Shown: one piece after another, positions 23,560-35,887 of the stretch
How the letters are laid out: the number at the start of each line of letters is the position of its first letter
Numbering within the stretch: position 1 is the stretch's first letter
Origin: Gordius sp. MW1
Lineage: Eukaryota; Nematomorpha; Gordioida; Gordea; Gordiidae
Direction: 5' to 3'
DNA: 64,000 nucleotides
Assembly (NCBI GenBank): GCA_964036665.1
Contig: OZ038527.1
Span: 26,943,901 to 27,007,900 of the forward strand
Made by a program: the position numbers and the translations under genes
Notes under the pieces: model-generated
The model's database searches: none
Seen by the model: the letters and a program-made list of their open reading frames with translations, nothing else
Told to the model about the DNA's origin: nothing

Positions 23560-24508
23560 TCGGCACCTATAATATATTTGTTGGTTTTTTCCTATCTTTG
23601 CTTAGGTATAGGGTATCGGACATAAGTCTAACCATTTCTTGCTGACTTTGTAAATTCTAAAAAATATGTACAGCCTATATAATTACACTAACTTAATTTA
23701 TCTTTCGCTAGAAAATTTCTAAATTCCTGCACAAATGCCATGTTTAAACAAGCTTAAACGATAGGAAATACAAGTAATCGATAAAATACGAACCGAATTT
23801 TGTGCTGATTTTGTGACGATTGAGCTGCCTCTACCATGATTCGTACCGAAGAAACTCATCAAAATAAGCCCCACGACTGTTGGACAAAATACTTGATAAA
23901 GAGGAAGAATATGCTTGTGCTAAATTAGCCATAAAATATTAAAACGAATGAAAGGACCTAGAAATCTACCAAGAAAAAAAGACACTACTTACAAGAAGCT
24001 CATATAGGGGTGGAGAAAGAATAGATGTATATAATGAAAATAATCGAAGCTGAGTTATTTAAAAGGCAAAGATTCATATCGGTGGTAGCGTTGAGAAGAT
24101 TATATGAATTCAAATTAGTTGCTAAGGGAACGGCCACGCAATAACTACAACTCTTATGATGCATAGGGTTTTGCTGAGTAACATTTTTCCCCTCTGACAT
24201 TAATTTCAACTGGCTTTTGGCAATTTGAATAAAGGCTGGTTTTTTTATATGCATTTGTGTTTCAGTTTTTTATTAACATTATTGTATACCTTATTTTAGC
24301 TTTTGCTAAGCATCTTAAGACCGATACTATAGCTATTCGGAAAGCTTGCATGTTATTACCATCATTACTTGTATTCCAAACTTTGTTCAATCCTTTATCT
24401 CTTTTTATACACTATGACTTATTGAGAATTCTTCTAATATATAGGTTTTTACCAATAAGGATTGACCCGTTGTCTTCAATGCAAAAGTCAGACGATTTTA
24501 CTGACTAT
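23560..24508. other. Unassigned AT-rich DNA
   Basis: Short open frames on both strands only. It may include more of the MULE element, but I could not find its inverted ends. Confidence 0.35.
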
Positions 24509-24516
24509 TAAACGAG

Positions 24517-27500
24517 TAGAGACCTTTAAAATCGATTTTTTTAAGGCCCGGCCCGAGCCTAGAATTTAAAATGGAAAAAAAACGAGGCCCGGCCCGGGCC
24601 CGAATTTTAGCATCTTTAAAACAAGGCCCGGGCCTTCAAACTCAATTTTGGTAAAATTTTTAAATAAAAAATACATAATATAATTATAAATCGATAGTGG
24701 AACTATTTTGATGCAAAAAAACACAGGCATCAAAAATTTCCGCGTTTAAATTTGTTCTCCGGTTTTTAAAATCCGGCCCGCTGACTAAAAACACCTCTCA
24801 CTCGAGGCAGATAAAGCAGGTGTCGAAAAAATCTTAAAACAAGGGAGCTAAGCGCTATAAATTGACCACTGTGGTCTTTCCACCACGTGTCTGGATTTCG
24901 AATCAAATCAAATATTTTTATTTGAAAAAATATTTGATTCGAGAGTCGTCGAATATTAAAATAATGATTCGAATTCGATTCAAAAAATTTTTTAAGATTC
25001 GTTCGATAATTTTTCAAGTTTTTTAATTTCTAGGTATCGCTATAAATGAATTTATTCATAAAATTGCAAAGATTGAATATAAAAATATTAAAGGCGAAAA
25101 TGATAAAATATCGATATTTTTTTTTTTTTTATGTGATTATTATTTTTTATTTAAATGTATATATTGTTTATTTGAACGTAAGAACATTATAAAAACGAAG
25201 TGTCAAAATTCGAAAAATATAGCGGATGTAAAACAAAATAAAAATATTATGATTCAAAAATGTCGCATGTGTCATCTTGTAAAAGTGGCCAACTGTCGGC
25301 CAGGGATTTAAAATTGTACTTAGCTATAAAAATACCAATTTTTTGTTTAAGTAAAAAATTAGTGGAATATTTAGAGGGCGGGCAGCGACGGCTGATTTCT
25401 TTAAAAAGCTTAATGGCGGCCGGACCAAAAGTCCCAGAACACGAGGCAACGATAGGGGTAAAGATATTAGATGGTAGGAGGGCCTGGTATTTAACCGTTT
25501 TGCGGTGTTCGGCGAGAGTCAGAGCGTTGTAGTTTTGGTTAGAGGGGGCGAAAATGTCTATGCAGGTGAAATTCCATTTAAGGGGTAGACCATTTTGCCA
25601 AGGGATAAGGGTAGAGCCGTCTGGTCGCATCCTTCCCTCCAACGAAGGGTCTGACGGCTCTAAAACGGAGGGAATGTTGGCTTTTTTAAAAGCGGCTTGG
25701 ATAAGGCTATTCACCTTTTCGTGCCTTATGTATTTAAATTTATTGTAAAGGCAGTGTAGGGGATGCCTTGCATAAATGTCTATGCTCTGGGAGCAGTTGC
25801 GGCAGGAATATTCCTTTGAATAGGGAATTCCTAGTCTGAGGGCGATGGCGTATGCTAGCTCTGGGTCCTCCAACATCAATCCAGAAAGTGAGCTAGGATA
25901 AGCTTCAAGCCACTTGTGACCCGATCCGTCAAAAACTAAAGATTTAAGGTTGAAGTGCTGGCGGGCGTCGCAACTCGATAAGAGGTAATCAACGGAGCGC
26001 GATACGAGGCCAGCATCCCAATCCTTTTGTCTAGAGGTTATGGGGAAGGGGGTCCCTGGGTTGACGTTGGCTGACCAGACGTCTAGGGCTTCTACAAACG
26101 ACGGATCCTCATTTGTTGTGATTAAACGGTCGATCAATCCTTGGGCAGATTTATAAGAAGAGATAAACGCAGCTAACGAAATTGAGGTAGCTGGGCGTAT
26201 GCGCAAGCCGCCAGCTTTAGTAGGTAAAGAGGCTTGGAGCCACGAGGAAGTGCTGAATTTGATATTAAGAATTGCTTCTAAAGTATTCTTCATGAAGCTA
26301 TCGTAGCTTTTTAAAATCTCGGGCAATAAAAAGGCTGAAGAGGACCGGAAGCAGTGTTGAATTTTTGAGATGTTGAGATAGTTTTTAATGATATAAAATG
26401 CGTGGTGTTTGGGGAGGGTATTAAGAATATCCATCTTCGATGTAAGAGTTGATAAGTGGCTATGTAAAAATTCTTTTAAGGCGATTTGCCCACCTATTGG
26501 AGAGCCTAGATGAGTAAAACTCATCAATTCAACTTTTAAAAAGGGCTTAAAAATGGGAAATTTGTTGGTATCCGGGCACTGATATATCTCGCGTTTAAAG
26601 ATATTCAATCTCAAGTTTAGGGAGGTTTCATAATGTTGGATTAAAAGAATGGCCTTGGAAATTTCTTCAGGAGGGCCAAGGTAGCATCGTCCAGGTACCA
26701 GACGTTTAATGATAATGAGCATTGGTTTGAGAGGGATTCAGTTAAATTTTTGATCCCAAGACAAAACAGAGGTGGACCTAGGGGGTCCCCCTGTTGAATA
26801 CCTTCTGCCGAATCAATTAAAAAGTCCCCAAACTTTAGTTTTGATATACAACCGTAACTTAAACTGATGTAATTTGAAAACTTTGGAAACTCATCAATGA
26901 AGGTATTTATTATCGTTTCTCGACGAATATTATTAAAAGCATTGGCAAAGTCCAGTTTAACCATGCAGTGATTGGAGGGAATTTGTTTTAGACTTATCCG
27001 CGCAGCGTGACTGGCAGCCTCACAGCCGCCTTTAACCCCAAATCCTAATTGATGAGGAATTAACTTGTCGCTTAAACTGGATTTGATTGTCTTACAAATG
27101 AGTTTTGATATTATACGTCGAAAAACACTGCCAATAGCAATGGGTCTCACCGAATTATTAGGTTTTTTGATAGCGATGAGTTTAGCGCCGAACAATATAG
27201 GGATTATTTCGGTAGGAATATTACCGTTGACAATTAAATTGCATAGGGCATTATAAAGTTGAGTAAAATTGCAGCGCTCACATTTTGGAGGTTAATCAGG
27301 TCTTGTAAATAAACAGGGCGGAAACCATCAAGGCCTGCTGCAGAGTCGATGGGAAAGGAATTGATGGCTTCCCGAATGTCGGATGAGTCTAGTTTTATGG
27401 AAGAGGCTGAGGTAGGGAGTCGATTTGCCGATGAGGATGGGGGATGTTTAGATTTGAGATGTTGATATGAATCAAGGGAGTAAGAAGCAATTGAGTCATT

Positions 27501-28500
27501 GTCATAAAATATTCTTAGAGCACTTTTGGGGTTAAAGTTATCAATTTTTTTAGAAATTAGTTTAGCAGTTTGCTTGGCAGTGTAGGAGTTTGGGGATTGT
27601 TTGTGCTGGGGGGTATTTTTAAAACTATTATCAATATTGAAATTTAAAAAGGAGTCTTTAATATGTTTGGACAGATTTTCAGCGTTGGGTCCTCTTACAT
27701 ATAAAGTCTTTGTTTGTTATATAAGGCAAACTTAGACGATGATTGCAGGTTGCAAATTCGATGATTTATTATTGTCCCAAACCATTAACTTATTTTTATT
27801 CTTCAGTATCAAAATTATTTAAATTAATATAGTCTCTAATTAAGAGTTCGTCTGGATGGCATAAATTAGAGTTTATTTATTATTTAGTTTCGGTACCCGT
27901 ACAACGGGTTATTATCCTGCTTTATTATAAATCTAGAATGTTTACATTATAAAAAAAATCACGGCATATATATAAGGTTAAAGCATATCAACAAAATTTT
28001 ATTTATAGTTTAATTATTTTTGTTAAAGTTTAATAGATAAGTACAAAAAATAATAATAAACATTAAATAATAGTTGACCTAAAATTTTAGAAAAATATTG
28101 GAAATTTTTTTTGAAGTTGAACCCCATATTCTGTGTAAAGTGACAGAGGTGTACTTTCCACCATTCCAATATTTCTATTTTTTTCTTTTATCTTTAACTT
28201 TATGTAGGTGTCAATTTTCTTTACTTTATAACATTATTCTGAATATTTTCAGCTATTGGGAGTAGTTTTTTTTCTTACTCAATTGTTTGTATATTAGAAA
28301 AAGCACAAAATGAATGAATCAATAACTTGTAATTAATTAATTTTTTGTAATTATTGTTTTAAACAGAACAAAGAACTATTTAGGCTGCTACTTCTAAATT
28401 ATCTACTTCTAAATTATTCCGGGCTGGGCCTATATTTTATGAATTAGGCCTGGTCCGGAATTTTAAAGGTGGGGCCTCGGGCGGCCCGTGCAGGTCTCTA
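24517..28500. mobile_element. hAT-like element with a LINE inserted inside
   Basis: Ends are TAGAGACCT at 24517 and AGGTCTCTA at 28492-28500, followed inward by GGCCCGGCCC/GGGCC-rich DNA at both ends, as in a common hAT group. Flanks TAAACGAG (24509-24516) and CATACGAG (28501-28508) agree at 6 of 8 positions, consistent with an old 8-bp duplication. No transposase is visible outside the LINE, so it is probably non-autonomous. Confidence 0.6.
25117..27706 (-). mobile_element. RLE-type LINE copy 2, 5'-truncated, frameshifted
   Basis: Poly-T at 25117-25130 is the tail. Frame 26722-25247 carries the thumb, the CRNC...ARHPLHC knuckle and RPDGSTLIPW...TCIDIFAPSN endonuclease. Frame 27195-26641 carries LDFANAFNNIRRE, GIQQGDPLGP and WYLDDATL. 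A small deletion just after YLDDATL, compared with copy 1, separates the two. Its end at about 27706 is an abrupt break in similarity to copy 1 and marks 5' truncation. Confidence 0.85.
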
Positions 28501-28508
28501 CATACGAG

Positions 28509-28880
28509 ATACTTTCGGCAATACTCGTTATTTTATCTCGAAATTGTTAGGCACTTTTCGTCTCCTCTATTATATTTAAGCGGCTACTCTTTGTACCTTG
28601 TGTCCTGCCCTTTGTTATATAGCTAATTATCAAGAACCTGTGGAGGTCGATCTAAGTCTAATTAAAAATTTTAACATTATAAAGATGAATTTTGTTTACA
28701 AGTGTTGAATTGAACTGAGTGCCACGGCCACCCCTTTAGTACCTTATAAAATGTTACCATTATAGTTGAAAAAGGTTCTTTAATAGCTAGATCAAGGCCT
28801 TGAGTAATTTGCAGATGTTTCGTTCCTTCTTCATTAACTGAGACTTAGCCGCAACCACCAGAATGCCTTTCATACCCTTC
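28509..28880. other. No gene seen
   Basis: Unique-looking AT-rich flank of the hAT-like element. Confidence 0.4.
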
Positions 28881-28884
28881 CCTT

Positions 28885-30720
28885 GTCCGCTGCAATATGG
28901 GAGAGCCCGCCTTTACTTAATATAACTAGCTTATCTATTAGCCTAAAACCAATTCTGATTTATACACGAGAAGTCTACAACAGAGGCTTGAACAGTGTTA
29001 GAAGATTAATGGAACGGTTTAAAGAAAGAGAGGGGGATTTGCACATACGTTTCATCAATCTAGAAAAAGCGTTGATAAAGTGCCTACGACTTTAGTTTGG
29101 AGATGTCTTAAAAAAGGTGGCCCGTCAGTCGAAAACCATCTTGCCGAATTGAATGTCCCAAGTTTAAAAAATTTCTTCCAATAAGAAAATATCCCCCACA
29201 AAAGAGCCTATTAATTATTTAATTTCGGATTAAAGTAAAAATTTAGGTATTTATTAAAATAAAACTGATAATTATTAGAAAAGGTACTCAATTTAGGGCC
29301 TTCTTTATAATCGTGAGGAGATGGTCGTTAACGTCACAGAGTGAATTCGGCAAGATGGTTTTTGGCGAGTTGATAGGGTCCCTTATAAAAACAGTGTGCC
29401 AGAATTATCCGTCACAGTCATAAAAAATATGTACCAGGTAATTAGAAAGTAGGTTAGGACAACGGTTCATCAAGGATCAGCTCTTAGTCCCTTCCTAATA
29501 ATGGATATTCATAGACTAGATAGACTGCTCATGCCATATGTTGCATATGGTTAATTGTGTGTAAAATTTTCCTCCAGTTTGAAGAGGCCAACTAATGTGT
29601 TTTAACAATGTATTTTGCCCAAAAACAATCAATTTACCTTCCTCGCTAGTTTATTTAAAACGAATGTCAATAAATTAATATTATACAAAGCAGCGATTAA
29701 TATTGATGGCGCTCTATTATTAAACAAACTTTAATCGCATTTTTAAATTTTTATGTATTATTTAAACGATATTTATTTTGAAATGCTGTTTTTGATATCT
29801 TCCCAATTCAATATTATTTTATTTACCTTTTTAAGATTATTTAATTTGCGAATATTACGAATCTTTACATGATCACCACTTTACAACGTGCCTTTCAAAA
29901 TGGTGGAAAAAGGGTACACATTTTGTGCGTTGATGAGCAGTCTATCTAGTCTATGTGGTGTATTACAAAGGATTTGGGTGAGGAAGCTTCTTGGGCAATG
30001 ATATTTGCAGATGATATTTGCCAAAAGTGAACAAGAACTGACCAATACTGTAAATAGATGGGATAATGCATTAGAAAAAAGTGGTCAGAGAGTAAATTGA
30101 GAGAAACTAGAATACACGAAGGCAAAGTTTAAATCACATTAAAATCAACTACGTGGATCCCTTACTTTAAGTGAATGTATTGCAAACGTAAATTCCTTAA
30201 AAATCTAGGATTTAGGATTAGCACTTCAAGTGGATGGTTTTATGGATAAAGAAATACTAGCAAGGATAAATTTTAAAGATATGCATTCTGTGTGACTAAA
30301 ACATCCCAAGATAACTTAAGTGTACACAGTATAGGTATCATACAGCCTACAGTTCTGTATATCTCGGAATCATGGGGTATACATAAGTTGGAAGAGCAGA
30401 GCCTAGCGTCCATGGAGATAAGAATGCTAAGATGGATGATTGAGCAAGCAAAAAAAACATAAACGACATGAAGAAATAAGGAGAAATTTGGGTACAACAC
30501 CATTGAAGACAAAGCTCGTAAAGACTAAATGTTATGCCATGTCGAAAGAAGGGACAATATATATGTCGAAAAAAAATTAGAAGATAAATTTGGCAGGAAA
30601 ACAAAAATAGGAAGACCCAAGCTTAGGTGAAATCATAAAATAAGACACAATATGAAAATGCACAAGAGAAATAAGGTCTATGTAAATATAGAGACAAATG
30701 AAAATTAATGTTGAAATCAG
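28885..30720 (+). pseudogene. Decayed RTE-type LINE RT region, interrupted by a MITE
   Basis: NSVRRLMERFKEREGDLHIR and FINLEKALIKC near 28995-29090 match the RT segment with motif DLEKAYD; LVWRCLKK follows. After about 29330 come a Q-G-S-A-L-S-P-type motif near 29475 and, beyond the MITE, EEASWAMIFADD near 29990 (a broken ADD box). Multiple stops and frameshifts. Confidence 0.65.
29511..29954. mobile_element. MITE (444 bp) inside the decayed LINE
   Basis: Ends ATAGACTAGATAGACTGCTC and GAGCAGTCTATCTAGTCTAT are perfect inverted repeats. The terminal TA could be a Tc1/mariner-type target duplication. Interrupts RT coding sequence, so it is younger than the LINE. Confidence 0.7.
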
Positions 30721-31196
30721 CATAGGTGATAAATTGTGAGAGAAGAGAAGATCTATAAGGTCAATTCTTAATTTTTTTAACCCACCTCAGAGCAGCCAAT
30801 TGGGAGGCGTATGCTGAATACAAAGTTTGGATTTGAAATTCAATCTTTAAATCTTATCAATGATCCTTTTAATTTAAATGACCTTTTTTAAATTCCTCTG
30901 ATAGCACTTAAACCATTATATACGTTTAGTTGCCTACAAGAAGCTTGTACCGATCGCATTTTGGCTTTGCTGCTTATCCACTTCATATTAATTAAAAGCG
31001 ATATCAATTTTTCGTCTCCTTAAAACGTTAACTAATTCCCTGATTTTGCCAATACGCAATCTAATGCCTTTAGCCACTTGCATTGAAGGTAACAGCGGTA
31101 GCTTATGTGTATTTAGCCAACATTCCCAAATAAGGCTGGCGTCGTTTAAGGGGAATATCCTAACTTGGTTTTGCTATTACACATTTTGAAGATTTT

Positions 31197-34100
31197 AATT
31201 GCTATGCAATTTATGGGCTCACTTTCCATTTTGTTTGTCACGCTGTTCGGTGTCTTGTCACGCTGTTCGGCGTGCGCACCGAACGTGGATGTGACGCACC
31301 GAATGTCTTGTTTTGTTTACTTTTAATTTTTGTTAATTTAACCAGTTTTTGGGTTCGAATCCCGGGGTTTTTTTTTACTATTATGATTGTTCCTGTTACT
31401 ACCATTGATAATAAGACTTTTTGGCCGTCCGTTGGGTGCTGACCGATGGAAAAAATGATTATTGGCCAAAATGTGAATCCAAGTTTATTTTTTCCGTTTT
31501 TTTCGCCTATTATGATTGTTCTTGTTACTACCATTGATAATAAGACTTTTTGGCCGTCCGTTGGCTGCTGACCGATGGAAAAAATGACCATTGGCCAAAA
31601 TGTGAATCCAAGTTTATTTTTTCCGTTTTTTCTGACTATTATGATTGTGCCTGTTACTACCATTGCTATTATGACTTTTAAGCCGTCCGTTAGGTGCTGA
31701 CCAATGGAATGAAATGACCATTGGCCAAAATGTGAATCCAAGTGTATTTTGTCCGTTTTTTTTCGCCTATTATGATTGTGCCTGTTACTACCATTGCTAT
31801 TATGACTTTTTAGCCGTTAGTTAGGTGCTGACCAGGCTATGCAATTTATGGGCTCATTTTCCATTTTGTTTGTCACGCTGTTCGGTGTCTTGTCACGCTG
31901 TTCGGCGTGCGCATCGAACGTGGATGTCTTGCACCGAATGTCTTGTTTTGTTTACTTTTAATTTTGTTAATTTAACCAGTTTTTGGGTTCGAATCCCGGG
32001 TTTTTTTTTTACTATTATGATTGTTCCTGTTACTACCATTGATAAGACCGATGGAAAAAAGACCATTGGCCAAAATGTGAATCCAAGTTTATTTTTTCCG
32101 TTTTTTTCGCCTATTATGATTGTTCTTGTTACTACCATTGATAATAAGACTTTTTGGCCGTCCGTTGGCTGCTGATCGATGGAAAAAATGACCATTGGCC
32201 AAAATGTGAATCCAAGTTTATTTTTTCCGTTTTTTCTGACTATTATGATTGTGCCTGTTACTACCATTGCTATTATGACTTTTTAGCCGTCCGTTAGGTG
32301 CTGCCCAATGGAATGAAATGACCATTGGCCAAAATGTGAATCCAAGTTTATTTTGTCCGTTTTTTTCGCCTATTATGATTGTGCCTGTTACTACCATTGC
32401 TATTATGACTTTTTAGCCGTCCGTTAGGTGCTGCCCAATGGAATGAAATGACCTTGGCCAAAATGTGAATCCAAGTTTATTTTTTCCGTTTTTTCTGACT
32501 ATTATGATTGTTCTTGTTACTACCATTGCTATTTTGACTTTTTAGCCGTCCGCTGACTGCTGTCCGATGGAAAAAAATGACCATTGGCCAAAATGTGATT
32601 CGAAATCTTTTTTTTCTTTTTTTTTACTCTTATGAATTTATATCCAATTTTACCGTGTCCTGGCTGCTGACCAATGGAAAAAAATGACCATTGGCCAAAG
32701 TGAGCATCAAAATTTTTTTTCCGTTTTTTTGGCTATCATAGACTTATAGAGTATCTGTTGGTACTGACCAATGGAGAAAAAATGACCATTGGATAAATTT
32801 TTGATTTTTTTAATTAAAAATTGTTCAAATTCAACAAAAAATTTCTCCCAACAATTCTGCAAATTCTTAACATTGTGATGTTTTATAATAATATAATGTT
32901 TGTTAGACCCATAATCACCAAAGGCCATAAAAACTAATGTAATACGCAACTAGATGCAAACACTAAATCTAACCCTAACCCTTGCCTATATTACATTTTG
33001 CTCATTTTGGGAACTATTTGAAACGGCGTATAAATACACGTTAACCGGCTATATTTTTAAAGGTTCTGATTAGTTATTAAGTCCTAAATCTATAATAAGA
33101 TTTATTTGCATGTGTTTAAATTGCCAAAACATTAAATTTATATAGTTTTTTGCAACTTATAAATTTTAATACTATCATTTAAATGTGTTTTATCTATGAT
33201 TTTTATGTTAAAATATGATATAGACTAAGTGCATGGCATAAATTGCAAAGACATAAGTTTATACAGGCTTTATAAAGTTTCAAATGATAATTTTAAGCTT
33301 TCTGATCTTATAAGAGTAATATATTTTTTTCAATACTATTTATTGGCTTGAGTGGTATTTTAATGCAGGATATTTGTTTTTATGTTAAAATTAATGACTT
33401 AAGTGAATTTGCTTAAATTATAAAAATACTAAAATGTTTATAACCTATTAATATAAAGCTTTATAAAATGATTTAAGAGAAGTGCCTTTCCTAAGATTTT
33501 TGTTTATGTGCATTAATAAAGTACATTTAAGATTAAAATTTGAGGTCAAAATAAGCATAAATGACAAAATTATTTGAGAGGACGTAAATAGCCCCGGTAA
33601 AGGAATAGCCCCGGTCTCCCCTATATCGTATTTTTCTTTTAAATACGTTCTGAAAGAGGGAAAATGGAGGATGGTATTAATAAGGGAGAAAAAAACGTGC
33701 GAATGAGAAAGTGTGCTTACTAAGGGTTGCACACACTCTACGCTTGAATTTGTTGTGCGATGTTTATTGATAAATTAAATGCAACAACCCCGTCCCCTAT
33801 CGTAAAAAGTGCGGGAGAGAGAGAAGGGAAGAGGGGGTATATAATAATCAACATTACAAAACTTATTAACGATTTTCTCGACCCACATTTTTATTTTAGG
33901 TATTTTAGAGTTTTACCTCTTGATATCATATACCTTAAGATAAATCAAAATAAACGTAATTTTTTATTAAAAGAATGTCCAAAATTTAAAAAACACAAAT
34001 TGTAAAAGATATCATCAAACGAAAAAAAAACATACATTTTTTCCAATAGAAAAAAATAACGTGAGAGCATTCGTGGGGTCCACAGGACCCCTGTGACCAA

Positions 34101-34615
34101 AAAGATGCTATATTTTAAAAAGCAGTAGGCCGAAAGTTATGAAATTTTCCTAAAACTTAGTTCTTGGTAAAATATTAGGCTCCTGAAAAGGCCAGATCAA
34201 TTCTATTTTAAATGCGTTTTATATTTAAATTTCAATACCTTGTTACATAGCCAGCTTCTGCCAAATTTAAAAAAAATACTATTCTTTTTCTTCTTAAAAT
34301 TTTTATCACATGCAAAACATACGTTATAAAACGACGAGTAAAAATGAGGTTTTAAATTTAAATGATTTTTCATTTATTTTTTTTGAGTAAAAAATAGATT
34401 TTTATGTTATGTAACTAGCATGGGAGTAGTCAAGGGGGAAACCCTAGCAATTATCCTACCCCCTATAGGCATTCTCGCCCATAAATTGCATAGCAAATAT
34501 GCTACATTTATACGGAGAATAGATGAGTAGACCCCTCATCCCTTCCCCCCCCCCCCTTCCCTTCTCCCCTTCGGGGGTCTGGGGGCGAAGCCCCCAGTTA
34601 CGCCCGAAGGGCGTA
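31197..34615 (-). repeat. Composite repeat copy 3 (reverse orientation, internally duplicated)
   Basis: Begins AATTGCTATGCAATTTATGG and ends at the hairpin ACGCCCGAAGGGCGT; ATTTT lies at both edges (31192-31196, 34615-34619). The left module with CACGCTGTTCGGTGTCTTG and TGGGTTCGAATCCCGGG is present twice (31197-31380 and 31839-32010), followed by ~120-bp units to 32680. The GC-rich arm is at 34440-34615. From 33000 to 34440 other DNA is interposed. Confidence 0.65.
33000..34440. other. DNA interposed in composite repeat copy 3, including a piggyBac-MITE relative
   Basis: 33843-34250 matches the interior of the piggyBac-like element at 59465-60065 (AACATTACAAAACTTATTAA, GAGAGCATTCGTGGGGTCCA) but lacks its CCCT termini. 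33000-33070 matches, inverted, the 9590-9680 module. The remainder has no identified feature. Confidence 0.5.
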
Positions 34616-35420
34616 TTTTTATATATATGGGTTTTTACAAAGCTAGATTTAACCAGGACGCCTGACTATCTTTTCTTTTTATGAAGGAATTTAAATGTCC
34701 AACTTTTGTGTAAGTCGAACTTGTATTTAACTATTATACTCTAAATGCCCGCCCCTCCCCCCCCCTCCAGAAAAACCTAAAATTGTAGTACCAAAACGTT
34801 TATTAGTAACCAAAACATAGCTGTCTTTATTTATACCCGTTTAAAGCTTCGGTGCAGCTTGTTAAATTATTAGCATCATTTAAACCCCTCTCGCCTCTGG
34901 GTTATCTTGTGCTCCTGAGATAGGATAGATATATAATCAAGATTGGAATAGGGATTTGTTTAGTTAGGCAATACGTGAAATATAGAGCTTATGAGTTTTA
35001 GCTCAAACTGTATTTGTCTTTATTTAATAAATCACATATTCTCTATAGATTTAAAGAATATCCATAGTTATCCGGGCCAAATTTTAATCCCAATTTTATT
35101 AATTTTTAAATGACAGGATCTACCACTCAAGGGATTAATTTTAATGTATTCAGAAGGCACTCTAAAAGTATGTGGGTATTTAATTACACCTAAATTTGTT
35201 TTAAATTTGGACATATACCCTCAACAATTATTTGTAACATATATAAAATACAAATATTAACATTTTGGTATACTCGAATAATAGGCATTGACTGCGGGTG
35301 CGGATGCACGATTTTAGATTTAATCCTAGTCTAGTATAAGAATCTGTAAGATCAATTTGATTCCAAGAAACGCAGCATTTAACATATTTTACAGATACAT
35401 TATTTCTCTTCCAATGATTT

Positions 35421-35887
35421 TTATGAGGAGGCTTTATCATAAGAACTAGACTTGTCGTAAGACGGTGAATCTGCATGTTTTTCATAACCGTTACCAAAAT
35501 CTTTTTCATAACTTTTTGCTTTATCATAATCGTAACTATCATCGTAACCACTATCAAGACCTGTACCATCTTTACCTATGGATTCTGGATAAAAAATTGA
35601 ATTGGGATATGAATAATAGGGATCATTTTCAATATTTGGTGATATGAATTCCATGTATGGATAGCTGTATTGGTAGTCGAAATCAAAATCGAAATCATAG
35701 TATTCCCGGTAATAGTAATTGGTGTACATTTTAGTCATCTTCCTTAAGCTATATTTACCCATTACTTCGTCCTGCGGTAGTTTTTCCAACAACTTTAGCA
35801 CTAACCACAACTCTTCCTCGTCAGGAACGTATGAATCTGGTAGTTCCAATTTATATTTCCATGGCAGATGATTGCGTGGATCTTGGG
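35421..35887 (-). CDS. Last exon: tyrosine-rich cytoplasmic tail
   Basis: Phase 1-in exon that starts QDPRNHLPWKYKLELP and ends DKASS with TAA at 35423-35421. The first 40 residues are an ordinary acidic helix (EEELWLVLKLLEKLPQ). The rest is low-complexity and rich in Tyr, Asp and Ser, with 24 tyrosines in 154 residues, including TNYYYREYYDFDFDFDY, a YPYM (YxxM-type) site and repeated SYDK/GYEK units. The phase fits the membrane exon exactly. Function is unknown; phosphotyrosine docking or self-association are possibilities only. Confidence 0.7.

Larger units (their letters stand above)
31017..35215. repeat. Dispersed repeat, related to 61850-62660, split by composite repeat copy 3
   Basis: 31020-31190 (CGCAATCTAATGCCTTTAGC, then TAGCCAACATTCCCAAATAA) matches 61880-61990, and 34640-35210 (TTAACCAGGACGCCTGACTA...) matches 62062-62640. 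The two halves are contiguous in the distal copy, so 31197-34615 was inserted. The minus-strand frame of the distal copy reads ALTSSDASLIRKCWLNRHKL; I do not recognize its family. Confidence 0.6.

Noticed and set aside
25260-25748. Plus-strand frames opposite LINE copy 2
   Set aside because: Antisense shadows of the endonuclease region; the same shadows appear opposite copies 1 and 3.
31345-31370. tRNA gene
   Set aside because: Only a T-arm/B-box is present; no A box, anticodon arm or paired acceptor stem could be found.
31238-32680. CRISPR-like array of regularly spaced repeats
   Set aside because: Units of ~120 bp are tandem minisatellite copies with diverged, not unique, spacers in an intron-bearing eukaryotic genome.
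35465-35647. Histidine-rich plus-strand frame
   Set aside because: Antisense of the tyrosine-rich tail exon, which has splice-site and phase support.
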